DNA of 35,348 bases from Planctomycetes bacterium TMED75 (GTDB taxonomy: Bacteria > Planctomycetota > Phycisphaerae > Phycisphaerales > SM1A02). The DNA is taken from assembly GCA_002171655.1 (NCBI GenBank), contig NHEC01000059.1:1-35348 (forward strand). Direction: 5' to 3'. The number at the start of each line of letters is the position of its first letter. Position 1 is the stretch's first letter. Of the stretch, positions 24,981 to 33,557 are shown piece by piece. The notes beneath the pieces were generated by a model that ran no database searches, was not told where the DNA came from, and saw nothing but the letters and a program-made list of their open reading frames with translations. Made by a program: the position numbers and the translations under genes.

Positions 24981-25823
24981 TCACTGACGGGGTCCCCACC
25001 GTGCGTCCTGATCCTGGTCTCGTTCTGCACGGCGTTGTTCGATGCCTTGATTCTCGTGGTAGTGAAGGATGTGAAACAGAGCGGTTTTCGACAATTCGAG
25101 AAGGCCGAGCAGCATTCCAAGGCACGAAAGCACGACGAACAGCGTCAGTGACCCGAAGATGATCCAGGCAACCGAACCACCGGACGGAAACAGCAGCTCG
25201 ACGACGAGTGATGCCATGAAACCGAAAACGACCAGAACAATGCCGAACTGCAGAAACCTGAAAATCTCGATCCCACGACTTTCAGCCATCCAACCAGACA
25301 GCCGTTCGAGTACGAAGAACGCAAACAAAAACTGCAGTGAACAGGGAATCAGTACCAAGCTAAGCAGGGCCGAGGGCATCGTGGGATACACGAGATAGAG
25401 TACGAAGAGCACCAACCAACTGAGACAACCCCAGCGAACCAGCCGACAGGCAGGATCACGCGCGTGCAGCTGGTGCAATGCGGTCACCCCATCCTTCCAC
25501 GCGGGTACCAGAAGCAGGCTGAACGCCACGCCGATGAAACCAAAGGCGAACGGCAGACCGGGCACTTGATTCAAGCTCCGCTGAATCAGAACGTAGGTCG
25601 CGGGTGCTCCAAGCAGAACCAACAGAGTGAGCAGGGGAATCCGCCAGCCGTAGGCCAAGACGATTCGCCGACTTGAATGATCAAACGGTGTGTAAGCATT
25701 GACGTCGGTCTGAGAGCGCCTTCCGCATTCGGGACAGGGCCGGCCGATCGGTGTTCCTCGCAGGTCATACCCACAGTGCCCACATGAGAATTGGTGCACC
25801 GTGGAGGTGGGACCTGACGTCAT
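24981..25823 (-). CDS. Zinc-ribbon polytopic membrane protein
   Basis: The 280-residue protein has an N-terminal zinc ribbon with Cys14, Cys17, Cys30 and Cys33 (CGHCGYDLRG...PCPECG), then about six hydrophobic segments (for example RIPLLTLLVLLGAPATYVLI, LPFAFGFIGVAFSLLLVPAW, LSWLVLFVLYLVYP, FGIVLVVFGFMASLVVELLF and FGSLTLFVVLSCLGMLLGLL), and a charged C-terminal tail rich in Gln, Arg and Asp. Function unknown. ATG 25823 has GGAG at 6 nt. It starts 15 bp after purQ and is probably in its operon, although nothing in the sequence links it to purine synthesis. Confidence 0.78.
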   Translation of the reverse strand: MTSGPTSTVHQFSCGHCGYDLRGTPIGRPCPECGRRSQTDVNAYTPFDHSSRRIVLAYGWRIPLLTLLVLLGAPATYVLIQRSLNQVPGLPFAFGFIGVAFSLLLVPAWKDGVTALHQLHARDPACRLVRWGCLSWLVLFVLYLVYPTMPSALLSLVLIPCSLQFLFAFFVLERLSGWMAESRGIEIFRFLQFGIVLVVFGFMASLVVELLFPSGGSVAWIIFGSLTLFVVLSCLGMLLGLLELSKTALFHILHYHENQGIEQRRAERDQDQDARWGPRQ

Positions 25824-25838
25824 GGATGGCTCCGGGAG

Positions 25839-26642
25839 CTACACGGTCACCGTCGAGGCATGGGCCACGGCATTCTGGAACATCGCAAGCCCTGGTGGAA
25901 CCCGTTCCGCACGCAGGCGGGGATCAAGGCGCGTCCAGGAGGGGTGTTGGGACCAGCGAGTGAATCGTTCTGGATGCGGCATCAATCCGAGGACCAGTCC
26001 ACTGGGATCGCAGATACCCGCAATGCAGCGGCTGGAACCGTTGAAATTCGCATCCTCTGCGTAACAGAGAGCGATCTGCCCGGACTCCTCGAGTTGATTG
26101 AGCATCAGGTCTGAACTGACGAACCGACCTTCACCGTGCGCGGATGGAAGCATGCCGGCCACCCCCTCGAAATCGATTCCCTGAGTCCAAATGCATCGCG
26201 AATTCTCGGGTACCTCCATCGGAGTCCAGCAGTCGCGGAACATCGCCTGGAGATTGATCGACAGTGAGACATTGGGCCGATCGGGCGCATCGGGCCAGCC
26301 GACTCCCGGCCGGGGTCCGGGAAGAAGACCTGCCTGGACCGCGACCTGAAAACCATTGCACGGGGCGATGATGGGACAACCGCGTTCGATCGCACATTTC
26401 AGTGCCGAATACAGGTGCTTGCGCATCAGGGTGGCCAACACCCGGCCGGCTGCAATGTCGTCACCGTAGCTGAAGCCACCGGGCAGTCCGATCAGCTTGA
26501 AGCCATCGATCAAGGCAGGGTGCCGGACCAGCCGCAGCAGTGGAAGAGTGTCGACGAGGGCCCCGGCTTGCTCAAAAGCATGCGCCAACTCAAGGTCGCA
26601 GTTGATGCCGGGGGCGGTGACCACCAGTGCACGAACGCTCAT
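25839..26642 (-). CDS. purQ: Phosphoribosylformylglycinamidine synthase, glutaminase subunit PurQ
   Basis: The 267-residue class I glutamine amidotransferase supplies ammonia to PurL for the fourth step of purine synthesis. It starts MSVRALVVTAPGINCDLELAHAF, then LIGLPGGFSYGDDIAAGRVLA and the nucleophile elbow IIAPCNGFQVAVQAG. The His/Glu pair is in GLMPHPER near the C-terminus. ATG 26642 has GGGAGG at 4 nt and overlaps the PurL stop by ATGA; an in-frame extension to 26714 lies wholly inside purL and is rejected. It is somewhat longer than the roughly 225-residue B. subtilis PurQ and has the sequence ENSRCIWTQGIDF typical of longer forms. Confidence 0.94.
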   Translation of the reverse strand: MSVRALVVTAPGINCDLELAHAFEQAGALVDTLPLLRLVRHPALIDGFKLIGLPGGFSYGDDIAAGRVLATLMRKHLYSALKCAIERGCPIIAPCNGFQVAVQAGLLPGPRPGVGWPDAPDRPNVSLSINLQAMFRDCWTPMEVPENSRCIWTQGIDFEGVAGMLPSAHGEGRFVSSDLMLNQLEESGQIALCYAEDANFNGSSRCIAGICDPSGLVLGLMPHPERFTRWSQHPSWTRLDPRLRAERVPPGLAMFQNAVAHASTVTV

Positions 26643-29600
26643 CCGTCCTCCCCGAATGCCGCATTGCATCCATTGGCCCAGGCGTCTCGCAGGACACCAA
26701 GTGAGCAGGAACACGGATCGATGGTGTTGACCAGCTCGAGCTTGCCTGAATCCTTGATCTTGCCAACCACTCCAGAAGGCGTGTCACCGAGGATCTTTTG
26801 AACCTTCGAAAGCTCCTTAGGCGTGACTTCAAGGAGATACCTTGAGGGCGTTTCCGCAAAGGCGCGTTCCACCTGGTCCACGTCGTCATCAACCGGAATC
26901 TGGTTGAGATCGACCTGGACTCCGAGGTCTCCGGCGAATGCCATCTCCGCAATCGCTACCAGCAATCCGCCTTCGCTCACGTCGTGTGCCGAATGAACCA
27001 GTCCCTCACGAATGACCGAGGCCACCGCCCGTGCGTTGCGAGGCCCCTCTTGAAGGTCCACTACGGGAAGTTCACCCTGGACCAGACCCGCGAGGGCGGC
27101 GTAGTGGGAACCACCGAGGAAGTGTCGCGTGAATCCCACCAGCAGCAGGAGGTTGCCCTTGGCCTTGAGGTCCATGGTCACGACGCGTTCGGAATCCTCC
27201 ACGATGCCCATGCCGGAGATCAGCAGGGTGGGTGGAATGCGGATGCGCTTTCCCTCTTCGGTGGTGAACTGATTGTTGAGGGAATCCTTTCCGGAGATGA
27301 ACGGCGTTCGATAGGCTTTCGCACCGTCGTAGCAGGCTTCCGCGGCACGTACCAGGCTGCCGAGCCAATGTGGGTCATCGCAGCCGGGCCAACAGAAGTT
27401 GTCGAGGATGGCGATTCGATCAGGGTCCGCTCCTACGCAAACCAGATTACGAACACACTCATCGATCGCCGCCAGCCCCATCAGATAGGGATCCGTGGCC
27501 AGACCGGTGCAGAGACCGTTGGCGATCGCCAGGCCGGTCGAGGAGTTTGGAAGCGGGCGGACCACCGCGGCATCGGAAGGGCCACCTTCACCACTGCCAA
27601 CGAGAGGTTTCACGACCGAGCCACCCTGAACTTCATGGTCGTACTGCCGAATGATCCAGGACTTGCTGGCGATGTTCGGGTGGGAGAGCAGCAGCGCAGT
27701 CTCGTCGAGCACCGATCCGCCCGCGCCGATCTCACTGGAAAGCGAGGCCTTGCTGACGTCGATGTGATGGTACGTCTCTCTCGCCCACTCCGGATCCCAG
27801 ATCGCCTCTCGGGTCGGCATCGGAACGCCGTCGTGGAGGAATTCCATCGGGAGACGACCGAGCTCCTGATCCTTGAACATCAGGATCAGTTCGCGATCCT
27901 CGGTGCCGAATTCTCCGATGTCAGAAAACTCGACCTGATACTCCTCACAGATCTCCGCCACCCGATCGAGGTTGTGCTGAGGAACGGCGAGCACCATGCG
28001 CTCCTGTGCCTCGGAGATCCAGGTTTCGGTCGGAGACAGACCGTCGTATTTGAGCGGGGCGGTCTCGAGGGTGACCCGGGCCCCGAGTTGTTCACCCATC
28101 TCGCCCACGGCACTCGAGAACCCGCCGGCACCACAATCGGTGATCGAGCTGAACAGGCAGCCCTCGCGATCATCTCGCATCGCCAGGATCGCATCCAGCG
28201 CGGTCTTCTCGACGATGGGGTTTCCGATCTGAACCGCATGACTGAACTCATCAGCGTGCGAATCGGTCAATTCCGCCGAAGAGAAGGTCGCTCCATGAAT
28301 CCCATCGCGCCCGGTCCGCCCCCCCACGGCGATGATTCGATCGCCAGCGCGAGGGTCGCCCTCGACCGCGGTACGGGGCATGACGCCAACGCACCCACAG
28401 TACACCAGGGGGTTGGCGACGTACTTGTCGTCAAACCAGACCGCTCCGTTGACGGTGGGGATGCCCATGCGATTGCCGTAATCACGAACCCCCGCAACCA
28501 CCTGCCGGAGGACCCGAGTCGGATGGAGGCATCCGGCCGGAATATCGGCGATGTCGGGAGGCGCGACGCAGAAGACGTCGGTGGAGGCGATCGGTCGAGC
28601 GGCCAGACCGGTTCCCATGATGTCGCGAATACACCCACCGATTCCGGTCGCCGCACCACCATAGGGCTCGAGGGCCGAGGGGTGGTTGTGGGTCTCGACC
28701 TTGAAGCAGACCGCATGATCATTGTCGAAGGCGATGATCCCCGCATTGTCGACGAACACCGAGAGACACCAGTCGATGCCATCAGCGATGAGTTCGTGGG
28801 TCGCGGCCGCCACCGTCGCCTTGAGCAGATTCTCGATGCGAACCTCACTGGCACCCACCACGATGTGGTGCGGTCGGTTGGCGGCGGTGTCGGTGATCGA
28901 GATTCCACTGGCAGTGGTGACTTCGCGGTAGTTGATCGTCGCCTTGAGTGTCTTGTGCACGCAGTGTTCCGACCAGGTCTGAGCGAGGGTCTCCAATTCG
29001 ATTTCACGAGGTTCGCGACCGGCCCGGTCGTAGTAGGACTGGATCGCCTTCATCTCAGTGAGATCCAGAAAGAGATGCGCTTCGCGGGAAAGCTTCTCAA
29101 GGGCCGCATCATCGAGCGTCCGCAATGGAATTTCTCGAATATCGAAGTCTCGAGCGGTTGCAGTGGCGAAGGCCTTGGGGACATACGCTGATTCGTGGAC
29201 GTCATGCACCACGGGATTGGCGTAGGTGGCTTCGATCAACGTGCGGGCGGTCGCCGAATCGATGCCATGCAGGTCGAAACGATGACCGGTGCGCACGCGG
29301 ACGTCGACGTCCAGCATCGCCTTCACCGCCAGTTGGACGCTTTCAGCGGCCGGATCGGTGACTCCGGGAAGGGGATGAACCTCGATGATGGCGGTTCCGG
29401 ACGCGACCGGCGAGGCCCCCTGTTCCACCTGCTCGGTCACCGGATCACAGAGCAGTTCTCGACCGATGAGATCAAGCTGGTTTGCCGAAAGAGGTCCTTC
29501 GATCAGGTAGACCGAAGCATGATCCACTCGGCTGGGCGCGTGCTCCGGATCGAGTTGCGAGAGCGTCCGAGCGAGCGAAGCCCCCACCGGGTCGGCATGA

Positions 29601-29680
29601 CCTGATGCTGCATGAACCTCGAAGCGACTGACCTGGGCCGCCGATTGAGAGTCCGTGGATTGAATGGTGCTGCTGGACAC
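26639..29680 (-). CDS. purL: Phosphoribosylformylglycinamidine synthase PurL with fused tandem PurS-like domains
   Basis: The 1013-residue ATP-dependent subunit converts FGAR to FGAM. Residues about 18-90 and 96-165 look like two PurS units in tandem (FEVHAASGHADP and IIEVHPLPGVTDP, the second followed by VRTGHRFDL). Then come TWSEHCVHKT (catalytic His region), FKVETHNHPSALEPYGGAATGIGG, DCGAGGFSSAVGEMGEQLG, AQERMVLAVP, and in the second half PFISGKDSLNN and SAHDVSEGGLLVAIAEMAF. The glutaminase is separate (purQ, overlapping downstream). The start is GTG 29680; it has no good ribosome-binding site and no alternative nearby, so the exact start is less certain. Confidence 0.93.
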   Translation of the reverse strand: MSSSTIQSTDSQSAAQVSRFEVHAASGHADPVGASLARTLSQLDPEHAPSRVDHASVYLIEGPLSANQLDLIGRELLCDPVTEQVEQGASPVASGTAIIEVHPLPGVTDPAAESVQLAVKAMLDVDVRVRTGHRFDLHGIDSATARTLIEATYANPVVHDVHESAYVPKAFATATARDFDIREIPLRTLDDAALEKLSREAHLFLDLTEMKAIQSYYDRAGREPREIELETLAQTWSEHCVHKTLKATINYREVTTASGISITDTAANRPHHIVVGASEVRIENLLKATVAAATHELIADGIDWCLSVFVDNAGIIAFDNDHAVCFKVETHNHPSALEPYGGAATGIGGCIRDIMGTGLAARPIASTDVFCVAPPDIADIPAGCLHPTRVLRQVVAGVRDYGNRMGIPTVNGAVWFDDKYVANPLVYCGCVGVMPRTAVEGDPRAGDRIIAVGGRTGRDGIHGATFSSAELTDSHADEFSHAVQIGNPIVEKTALDAILAMRDDREGCLFSSITDCGAGGFSSAVGEMGEQLGARVTLETAPLKYDGLSPTETWISEAQERMVLAVPQHNLDRVAEICEEYQVEFSDIGEFGTEDRELILMFKDQELGRLPMEFLHDGVPMPTREAIWDPEWARETYHHIDVSKASLSSEIGAGGSVLDETALLLSHPNIASKSWIIRQYDHEVQGGSVVKPLVGSGEGGPSDAAVVRPLPNSSTGLAIANGLCTGLATDPYLMGLAAIDECVRNLVCVGADPDRIAILDNFCWPGCDDPHWLGSLVRAAEACYDGAKAYRTPFISGKDSLNNQFTTEEGKRIRIPPTLLISGMGIVEDSERVVTMDLKAKGNLLLLVGFTRHFLGGSHYAALAGLVQGELPVVDLQEGPRNARAVASVIREGLVHSAHDVSEGGLLVAIAEMAFAGDLGVQVDLNQIPVDDDVDQVERAFAETPSRYLLEVTPKELSKVQKILGDTPSGVVGKIKDSGKLELVNTIDPCSCSLGVLRDAWANGCNAAFGEDG

Positions 29681-29708
29681 GTCTTGGCAGGAACTCGGGA
29701 GGGCTGAA

Positions 29709-29757
29709 GATGGGCTCGCGACGGCACTGAACAGCCAGATGGTACCGCGAGCCCATC
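29709..29757 (-). promoter_or_regulatory. Long inverted repeat between the porin gene and purL
   Basis: GATGGGCTCGCG (29709-29720) and CGCGAGCCCATC (29746-29757) form a perfect 12-bp inverted repeat with a 25-nt loop; within the loop GGTAC/GTGCC can add a further 5 bp with one G-U. It lies 24 bp after the porin stop and 29 bp before the purL GTG. Downstream on the minus strand is TTCAGCCC, a poor U-tract. It may be a terminator of the porin transcript, a purL leader element, or both. Confidence 0.5.
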
Positions 29758-29781
29758 AAGTTTGCCCGAGTGGGACCCGGA

Positions 29782-31449
29782 TCAGAATTGAAGCTGAAGC
29801 TGGGTCATCAGGACGAACTCATACGCGGAGACAGTCGGCCGGAACCCGGTTTCCGGGGTGGCGACTGCGGCGCCGACGGTATTGAACGCGTAGCCCAATT
29901 CGAAGGACCACTTGAGGTCCTGACCGTCGAGGTACCAGTTCGCTCCCACTGAAAGCGCATTCAGGGAGGCGAGTTCGGGAAACACCGCCGTAGTGCTCAA
30001 AGGCTGCAGCGCCGGCTTGGTCAGAGGGTCGAGGTACTGGTATCGACCGTAGACCTCCCACTTCTCGGAGAGGTAGAAGGAACCCTGAAGCAGAATTCCC
30101 AGCAGGTTCATGCTGCCGGAGACCGTGGCGAGTTGGGTTGCGGTGTTTTCGACACTCCACTTGGTTTCCGAGTTGGAGTAATAGACCGCACCAAACAGGG
30201 TCGCCCCACCGAGGTTCCAGGTCACGTCCGCAGTGACGTTCATCCATTGGTTGTTGCCCGAGCTGGTGAAGAGGGTTGTGTTGGAAATTCCAGTAAATGG
30301 GGTGTACCCATCCGTCGTCGGTCGGCTGCCGATCTGGTAGTGGCCGGCAAGACCGACCAGAATGCCTTCGGCTTCACCCGGCGGGCTGGTCATCTCCCCG
30401 TATTCATCCCAGGTACCGGCGACCTTGAATTCGATGCGGGAAGTGATCGCGAAGTCGGCTTGCTGATCCCAGAACGGAGTGTTCACTGGCGCCGTGCCGA
30501 CGGGAAAGTAGCCGGTGTTGTTGGAAATGCCTGCCAGCAGGTTGTCGGTACCACCATCGGAGATCGCGACCGCCCAGGCGAGGTCATCACCCCGGGTCGA
30601 AAGTTCGACACCTTGTGAACGGTTCAAACCCATGATGTCGTCGACGAAGGAGTTGGTAGCAGCCAGACGGTTCTGGACGGAGACCAGTCGCTCGCGCGAG
30701 AACGGCAACTTGAACTGACCGACTCGAACGCTCCACTGGTTGGTGAGGTCGAAGGTGACGTAGGCATCCAGCACATCGAGCGATCCGGTGTTGACGGGGT
30801 TCACCCAGTTGGTGTCCGGCGAAAACGCCTGGATTGGAGAAAACTGCGTTCTGAGGTAATAGCGGATTCCGGGCTCGAACACGTGGCCCTGGAAGACCAA
30901 CCGCGTGTGGGGCATGTCGAACCCGTACTGGGCGTTTGGAAGGTCCTGAGCCCCGCCGGTGATGACTCCATTGTTGGCAAGCTGGGTCTCGTTTCGAGCA
31001 CCCGCCTCGCCGGTGGTCGAGAACATGTAGCGAGCCTGGACCAGGCCACTCACCCGCAGAAGAAATCGGTTGTCGGCGCTTCTCAGAAAGAACCCCAGTT
31101 GGGAGTTCCAGCCGGCGGTGGCGCCGGAATCCTGAAGACTCATCCGAGAGGAGGAATCCGCCAGGACGTCGGTCACGATTCCGCGGATGTCGGTCACGCG
31201 CTCCTGCGTGAGCCATTCCTGATTGGTCTCTTCCCGGAGGGCATCGACCTCGGCCTTGAGGTGGGCGTTGTCCCGCTCCAGGCTGTCCAGACGCTCAGCC
31301 AGCGAACCCGTGGCGGATTCCCCCGCCTGCTGGGCGTGGAGGGCGGTGCTGAGGACCAGGGGCGCGGCCAGAAGCGTGCACGCACTGGCGGCTCGAGTGA
31401 AGAATCGAATGTTCGACCTGTTGTCTGATGTGGTCACTGTTGGCAGCAT
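29782..31449 (-). CDS. OprO/OprP-type porin with coiled-coil N-terminus (copy 1)
   Basis: The 555-residue outer-membrane protein has a signal peptide ending STALHA (residue 39), a coiled coil SLAERLDSLERDNAHLKAEV, and the shared motif DIRGIVTDVLADSSSRMSLQDSG. A beta-barrel of the Porin_O_P type follows (FLLRVSGLVQARYMF, HTRLVFQGHVFEPGIRYYLR, QWSVRVGQFKLPFSRERLVS) and ends FVLMTQLQLQF with the terminal Phe of BAM substrates. Relatives form anion or phosphate channels; the actual solute here is unknown. ATG 31449 has AAGGTG 8 nt upstream. It is the most diverged of the three copies. Confidence 0.85.
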   Translation of the reverse strand: MLPTVTTSDNRSNIRFFTRAASACTLLAAPLVLSTALHAQQAGESATGSLAERLDSLERDNAHLKAEVDALREETNQEWLTQERVTDIRGIVTDVLADSSSRMSLQDSGATAGWNSQLGFFLRSADNRFLLRVSGLVQARYMFSTTGEAGARNETQLANNGVITGGAQDLPNAQYGFDMPHTRLVFQGHVFEPGIRYYLRTQFSPIQAFSPDTNWVNPVNTGSLDVLDAYVTFDLTNQWSVRVGQFKLPFSRERLVSVQNRLAATNSFVDDIMGLNRSQGVELSTRGDDLAWAVAISDGGTDNLLAGISNNTGYFPVGTAPVNTPFWDQQADFAITSRIEFKVAGTWDEYGEMTSPPGEAEGILVGLAGHYQIGSRPTTDGYTPFTGISNTTLFTSSGNNQWMNVTADVTWNLGGATLFGAVYYSNSETKWSVENTATQLATVSGSMNLLGILLQGSFYLSEKWEVYGRYQYLDPLTKPALQPLSTTAVFPELASLNALSVGANWYLDGQDLKWSFELGYAFNTVGAAVATPETGFRPTVSAYEFVLMTQLQLQF

Positions 31450-31738
31450 CCCGTTCGCACCTTGATCTGGAGAACCTCTGGACATCGGGAGTGGTCGGTG
31501 GAATCCGGACCAGCCCCGCGGACACTTCGAACACCGATGTCGAAGTACGCCTGAGAGTGCTATCGGACTGAAGCCCCATAAGACCCCACAAATCAGATTC
31601 CAAAGGGTCAAATAGGTCACCTGGCTCCCGGGCACTGATCAGAGACACCGCCGCCGCGCCTTCAGTCTGAGGGACGAAGGGCTGTAATCACTTCGACAGC
31701 AAGGAGATGTGGATAACTCTGACCGCGAATGCCGCGTC

Positions 31739-33373
31739 TCAAAAGAGCAACTGGGTCTGGAAGCGCAGGTTCCACTCGCTGGAGGTGTTGGTGGGCACCC
31801 ACCCACGTTTCACCAGATTCTTCTCACTGAGGCCAATGAAACCAGGGTCAAAGTTGATCCCCCAGTCAAAGGTGAATTTCAGGTTCTGGGTGATGAAGTA
31901 GTTGGTACCGAGCGTGAGGACACTGGACGTGGTGCTGCCGAGGGCCAGGCTGCCCTGCGCAAACACCGGCGTGCCGGACACCGTGCCGGAAAAGTCGATC
32001 GGGGTGTCGTTCAGGTCGGGGGCCAGGTAGGCATAGCGTGCGAATAATTCGACCTGATCGGTCAACAGGTACCCTGACTGCACCATCGCACCCCAGGAAT
32101 TCACTGAGCCAAATCCAAGGTCGAGCGATCCAGTCACACCGGGTAAGTCAATCTCGGCGGAACTGGTGAGATCGAACCGTTGCCATACCGCGGCCGCATA
32201 GAACGACCAGTTGGCAAACTTCGCGGTGAAGTCCGCGGTGATTCCATACATTTCCGTGCCATCAATCGATTCAGGAACTCGCAGGAAGAGCGCGGACAGC
32301 GGACCTTGATCGGAAGCAATGTCCACATTGAATGGATCATTGAATGCCGCGTTGCTGTTGAACTTCTGACCCATGGCGGCGACACCAAGCATGACACCGG
32401 GTTCCTGATCGGAACGGGCGTTGAAATCCTCCATTTCCGTCCAGTTCCCGAAGAGCTTCCAGTCGAGACGTCCGGCAAAGGCCCAGTTGGTCGGTGCGTT
32501 CGCGAAGTTCGTGAATGAACTGTTCGTGTTCATCGCCGACTTGAAACCATTCCCGTAGAACGCCCGCAGAGAAAGGGACTCGTTTCGGTACTGACCCTGG
32601 AACCCGACCGAACGCCCCGCGTTGAAGTAGCCATCAATGATCGAACGGTCGGCGGCCAGTTGGAACACCGAGGAAACCAGTTGTTCACGAAGCCACGGAG
32701 CCTTGAACTGACCCACGCGGAAGGAAAAGCCGTCTCCAAGATCCTTGTTGATGTAGGCATCCTGAAAGATCGCTTCGGCGTTGTCTTGCCGAAAAGCCAG
32801 TTCGATCTTGAATTCCCAACTCGGGTCGACGACGTGACCGAGAAGCTTGACCTTCAGGTTTCTGATCTGGAATCCCCAGCCGGTTTCAGGACCGGACACG
32901 GTTTGTCGGTTCTGACTGCGGTCGGGGACGATGTCCGCATTGGAGTACTGTTGGCCGCTTCGACTTCGATTGAAGACCCAGCGGACCTGCGACTCACCCA
33001 TGATCCTCAGGTGAAACGAGTTGTCCTCGGTCGTGATGTGAAATCCGTTCGCCAGGGTATACCCGACGTTCAGGCCGGTGTCCTGCAGGTTGGTGCGAAG
33101 GGAGCTGTCGGCAAGCACATCCTGAACCAGACTTCGGATCGCCTCCGATCGCGAGGCGTCAAGCCAGGGTTGCTCGACGGAATCGTCAAGCCGCTGATGC
33201 AAGGAGTCGTTTCGGTCCCGCAGTTCCGCAATCTCCAGAGCGATCGCCTCCAGCTCGTCATTGAGTGAGGTGTCCATGGCTTGATCACGGGAAGTTGCCG
33301 CCACCACGGAAGGGACTCCACCCAGAACGAAGAGGCTTGCAAGCAAGATCCGAAGGTGATGGAAGCGTGGCAT
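31739..33373 (-). CDS. OprO/OprP-type porin with coiled-coil N-terminus (copy 2)
   Basis: The 544-residue outer-membrane protein has a signal peptide (MPRFHHLRILLASLFVLGG, cleavage near residue 25), a coiled coil (LEAIALEIAELRDRNDSLHQ), the shared motif AIRSLVQDVLADSSLRTNLQDTG, then barrel strands including FHLRIMGESQVRWVF, WGFQIRNLKVKLLGHVVDP, FSFRVGQFKAPWLREQLVSS and the C-terminal RFQTQLLF. It is closest to copy 3, sharing 'GWGFQIR.LKVK..G.VVDPSW' and 'PWLRE.LVSS'. GGAGG lies 11 nt before ATG 33373. Lying 184 bp downstream of copy 3 behind a terminator, it needs its own promoter; I could not place one. Confidence 0.86.
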   Translation of the reverse strand: MPRFHHLRILLASLFVLGGVPSVVAATSRDQAMDTSLNDELEAIALEIAELRDRNDSLHQRLDDSVEQPWLDASRSEAIRSLVQDVLADSSLRTNLQDTGLNVGYTLANGFHITTEDNSFHLRIMGESQVRWVFNRSRSGQQYSNADIVPDRSQNRQTVSGPETGWGFQIRNLKVKLLGHVVDPSWEFKIELAFRQDNAEAIFQDAYINKDLGDGFSFRVGQFKAPWLREQLVSSVFQLAADRSIIDGYFNAGRSVGFQGQYRNESLSLRAFYGNGFKSAMNTNSSFTNFANAPTNWAFAGRLDWKLFGNWTEMEDFNARSDQEPGVMLGVAAMGQKFNSNAAFNDPFNVDIASDQGPLSALFLRVPESIDGTEMYGITADFTAKFANWSFYAAAVWQRFDLTSSAEIDLPGVTGSLDLGFGSVNSWGAMVQSGYLLTDQVELFARYAYLAPDLNDTPIDFSGTVSGTPVFAQGSLALGSTTSSVLTLGTNYFITQNLKFTFDWGINFDPGFIGLSEKNLVKRGWVPTNTSSEWNLRFQTQLLF

Positions 33374-33460
33374 GTGGACGGTGACCTCCGCTGAACCGAC
33401 TCTCCAGCGACGCAGAATGCGAAGAGAACCACTTCCAGCATCGGCTTGATCGGGGGTTCA

Positions 33461-33498
33461 GCCCGAAAGAAAGCCACCCGGTTGATTCACCGGGTGGC
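33461..33498 (-). terminator. Intrinsic terminator of porin copy 3
   Basis: On the minus strand GCCACCCGGT (33498-33489) and ACCGGGTGGC (33482-33473) form a perfect 10-bp stem with a 6-nt loop, followed by TTTCTTTCGG. It starts 60 bp after the stop of porin copy 3. Confidence 0.85.
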
Positions 33499-33557
33499 GG
33501 AGGTGCTGGAGCGCACGCGAATGATGACGTTCCGAGTCGGCGAGGAACCCGGAAGGA

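Noticed and set aside
26984-29191. Long open frame (735 codons) on the plus strand opposite purL
   Set aside because: It lies wholly antisense to clearly recognisable PurL motifs and its translation is rich in Arg/Gly/His/Asp without any domain; a codon-bias shadow in high-GC DNA.
31450-31738. Possible terminator or promoter between porin copies 1 and 2
   Set aside because: Only 5-bp stems without a U-tract and no sigma-70-like pair of boxes could be found in the 289 bp.
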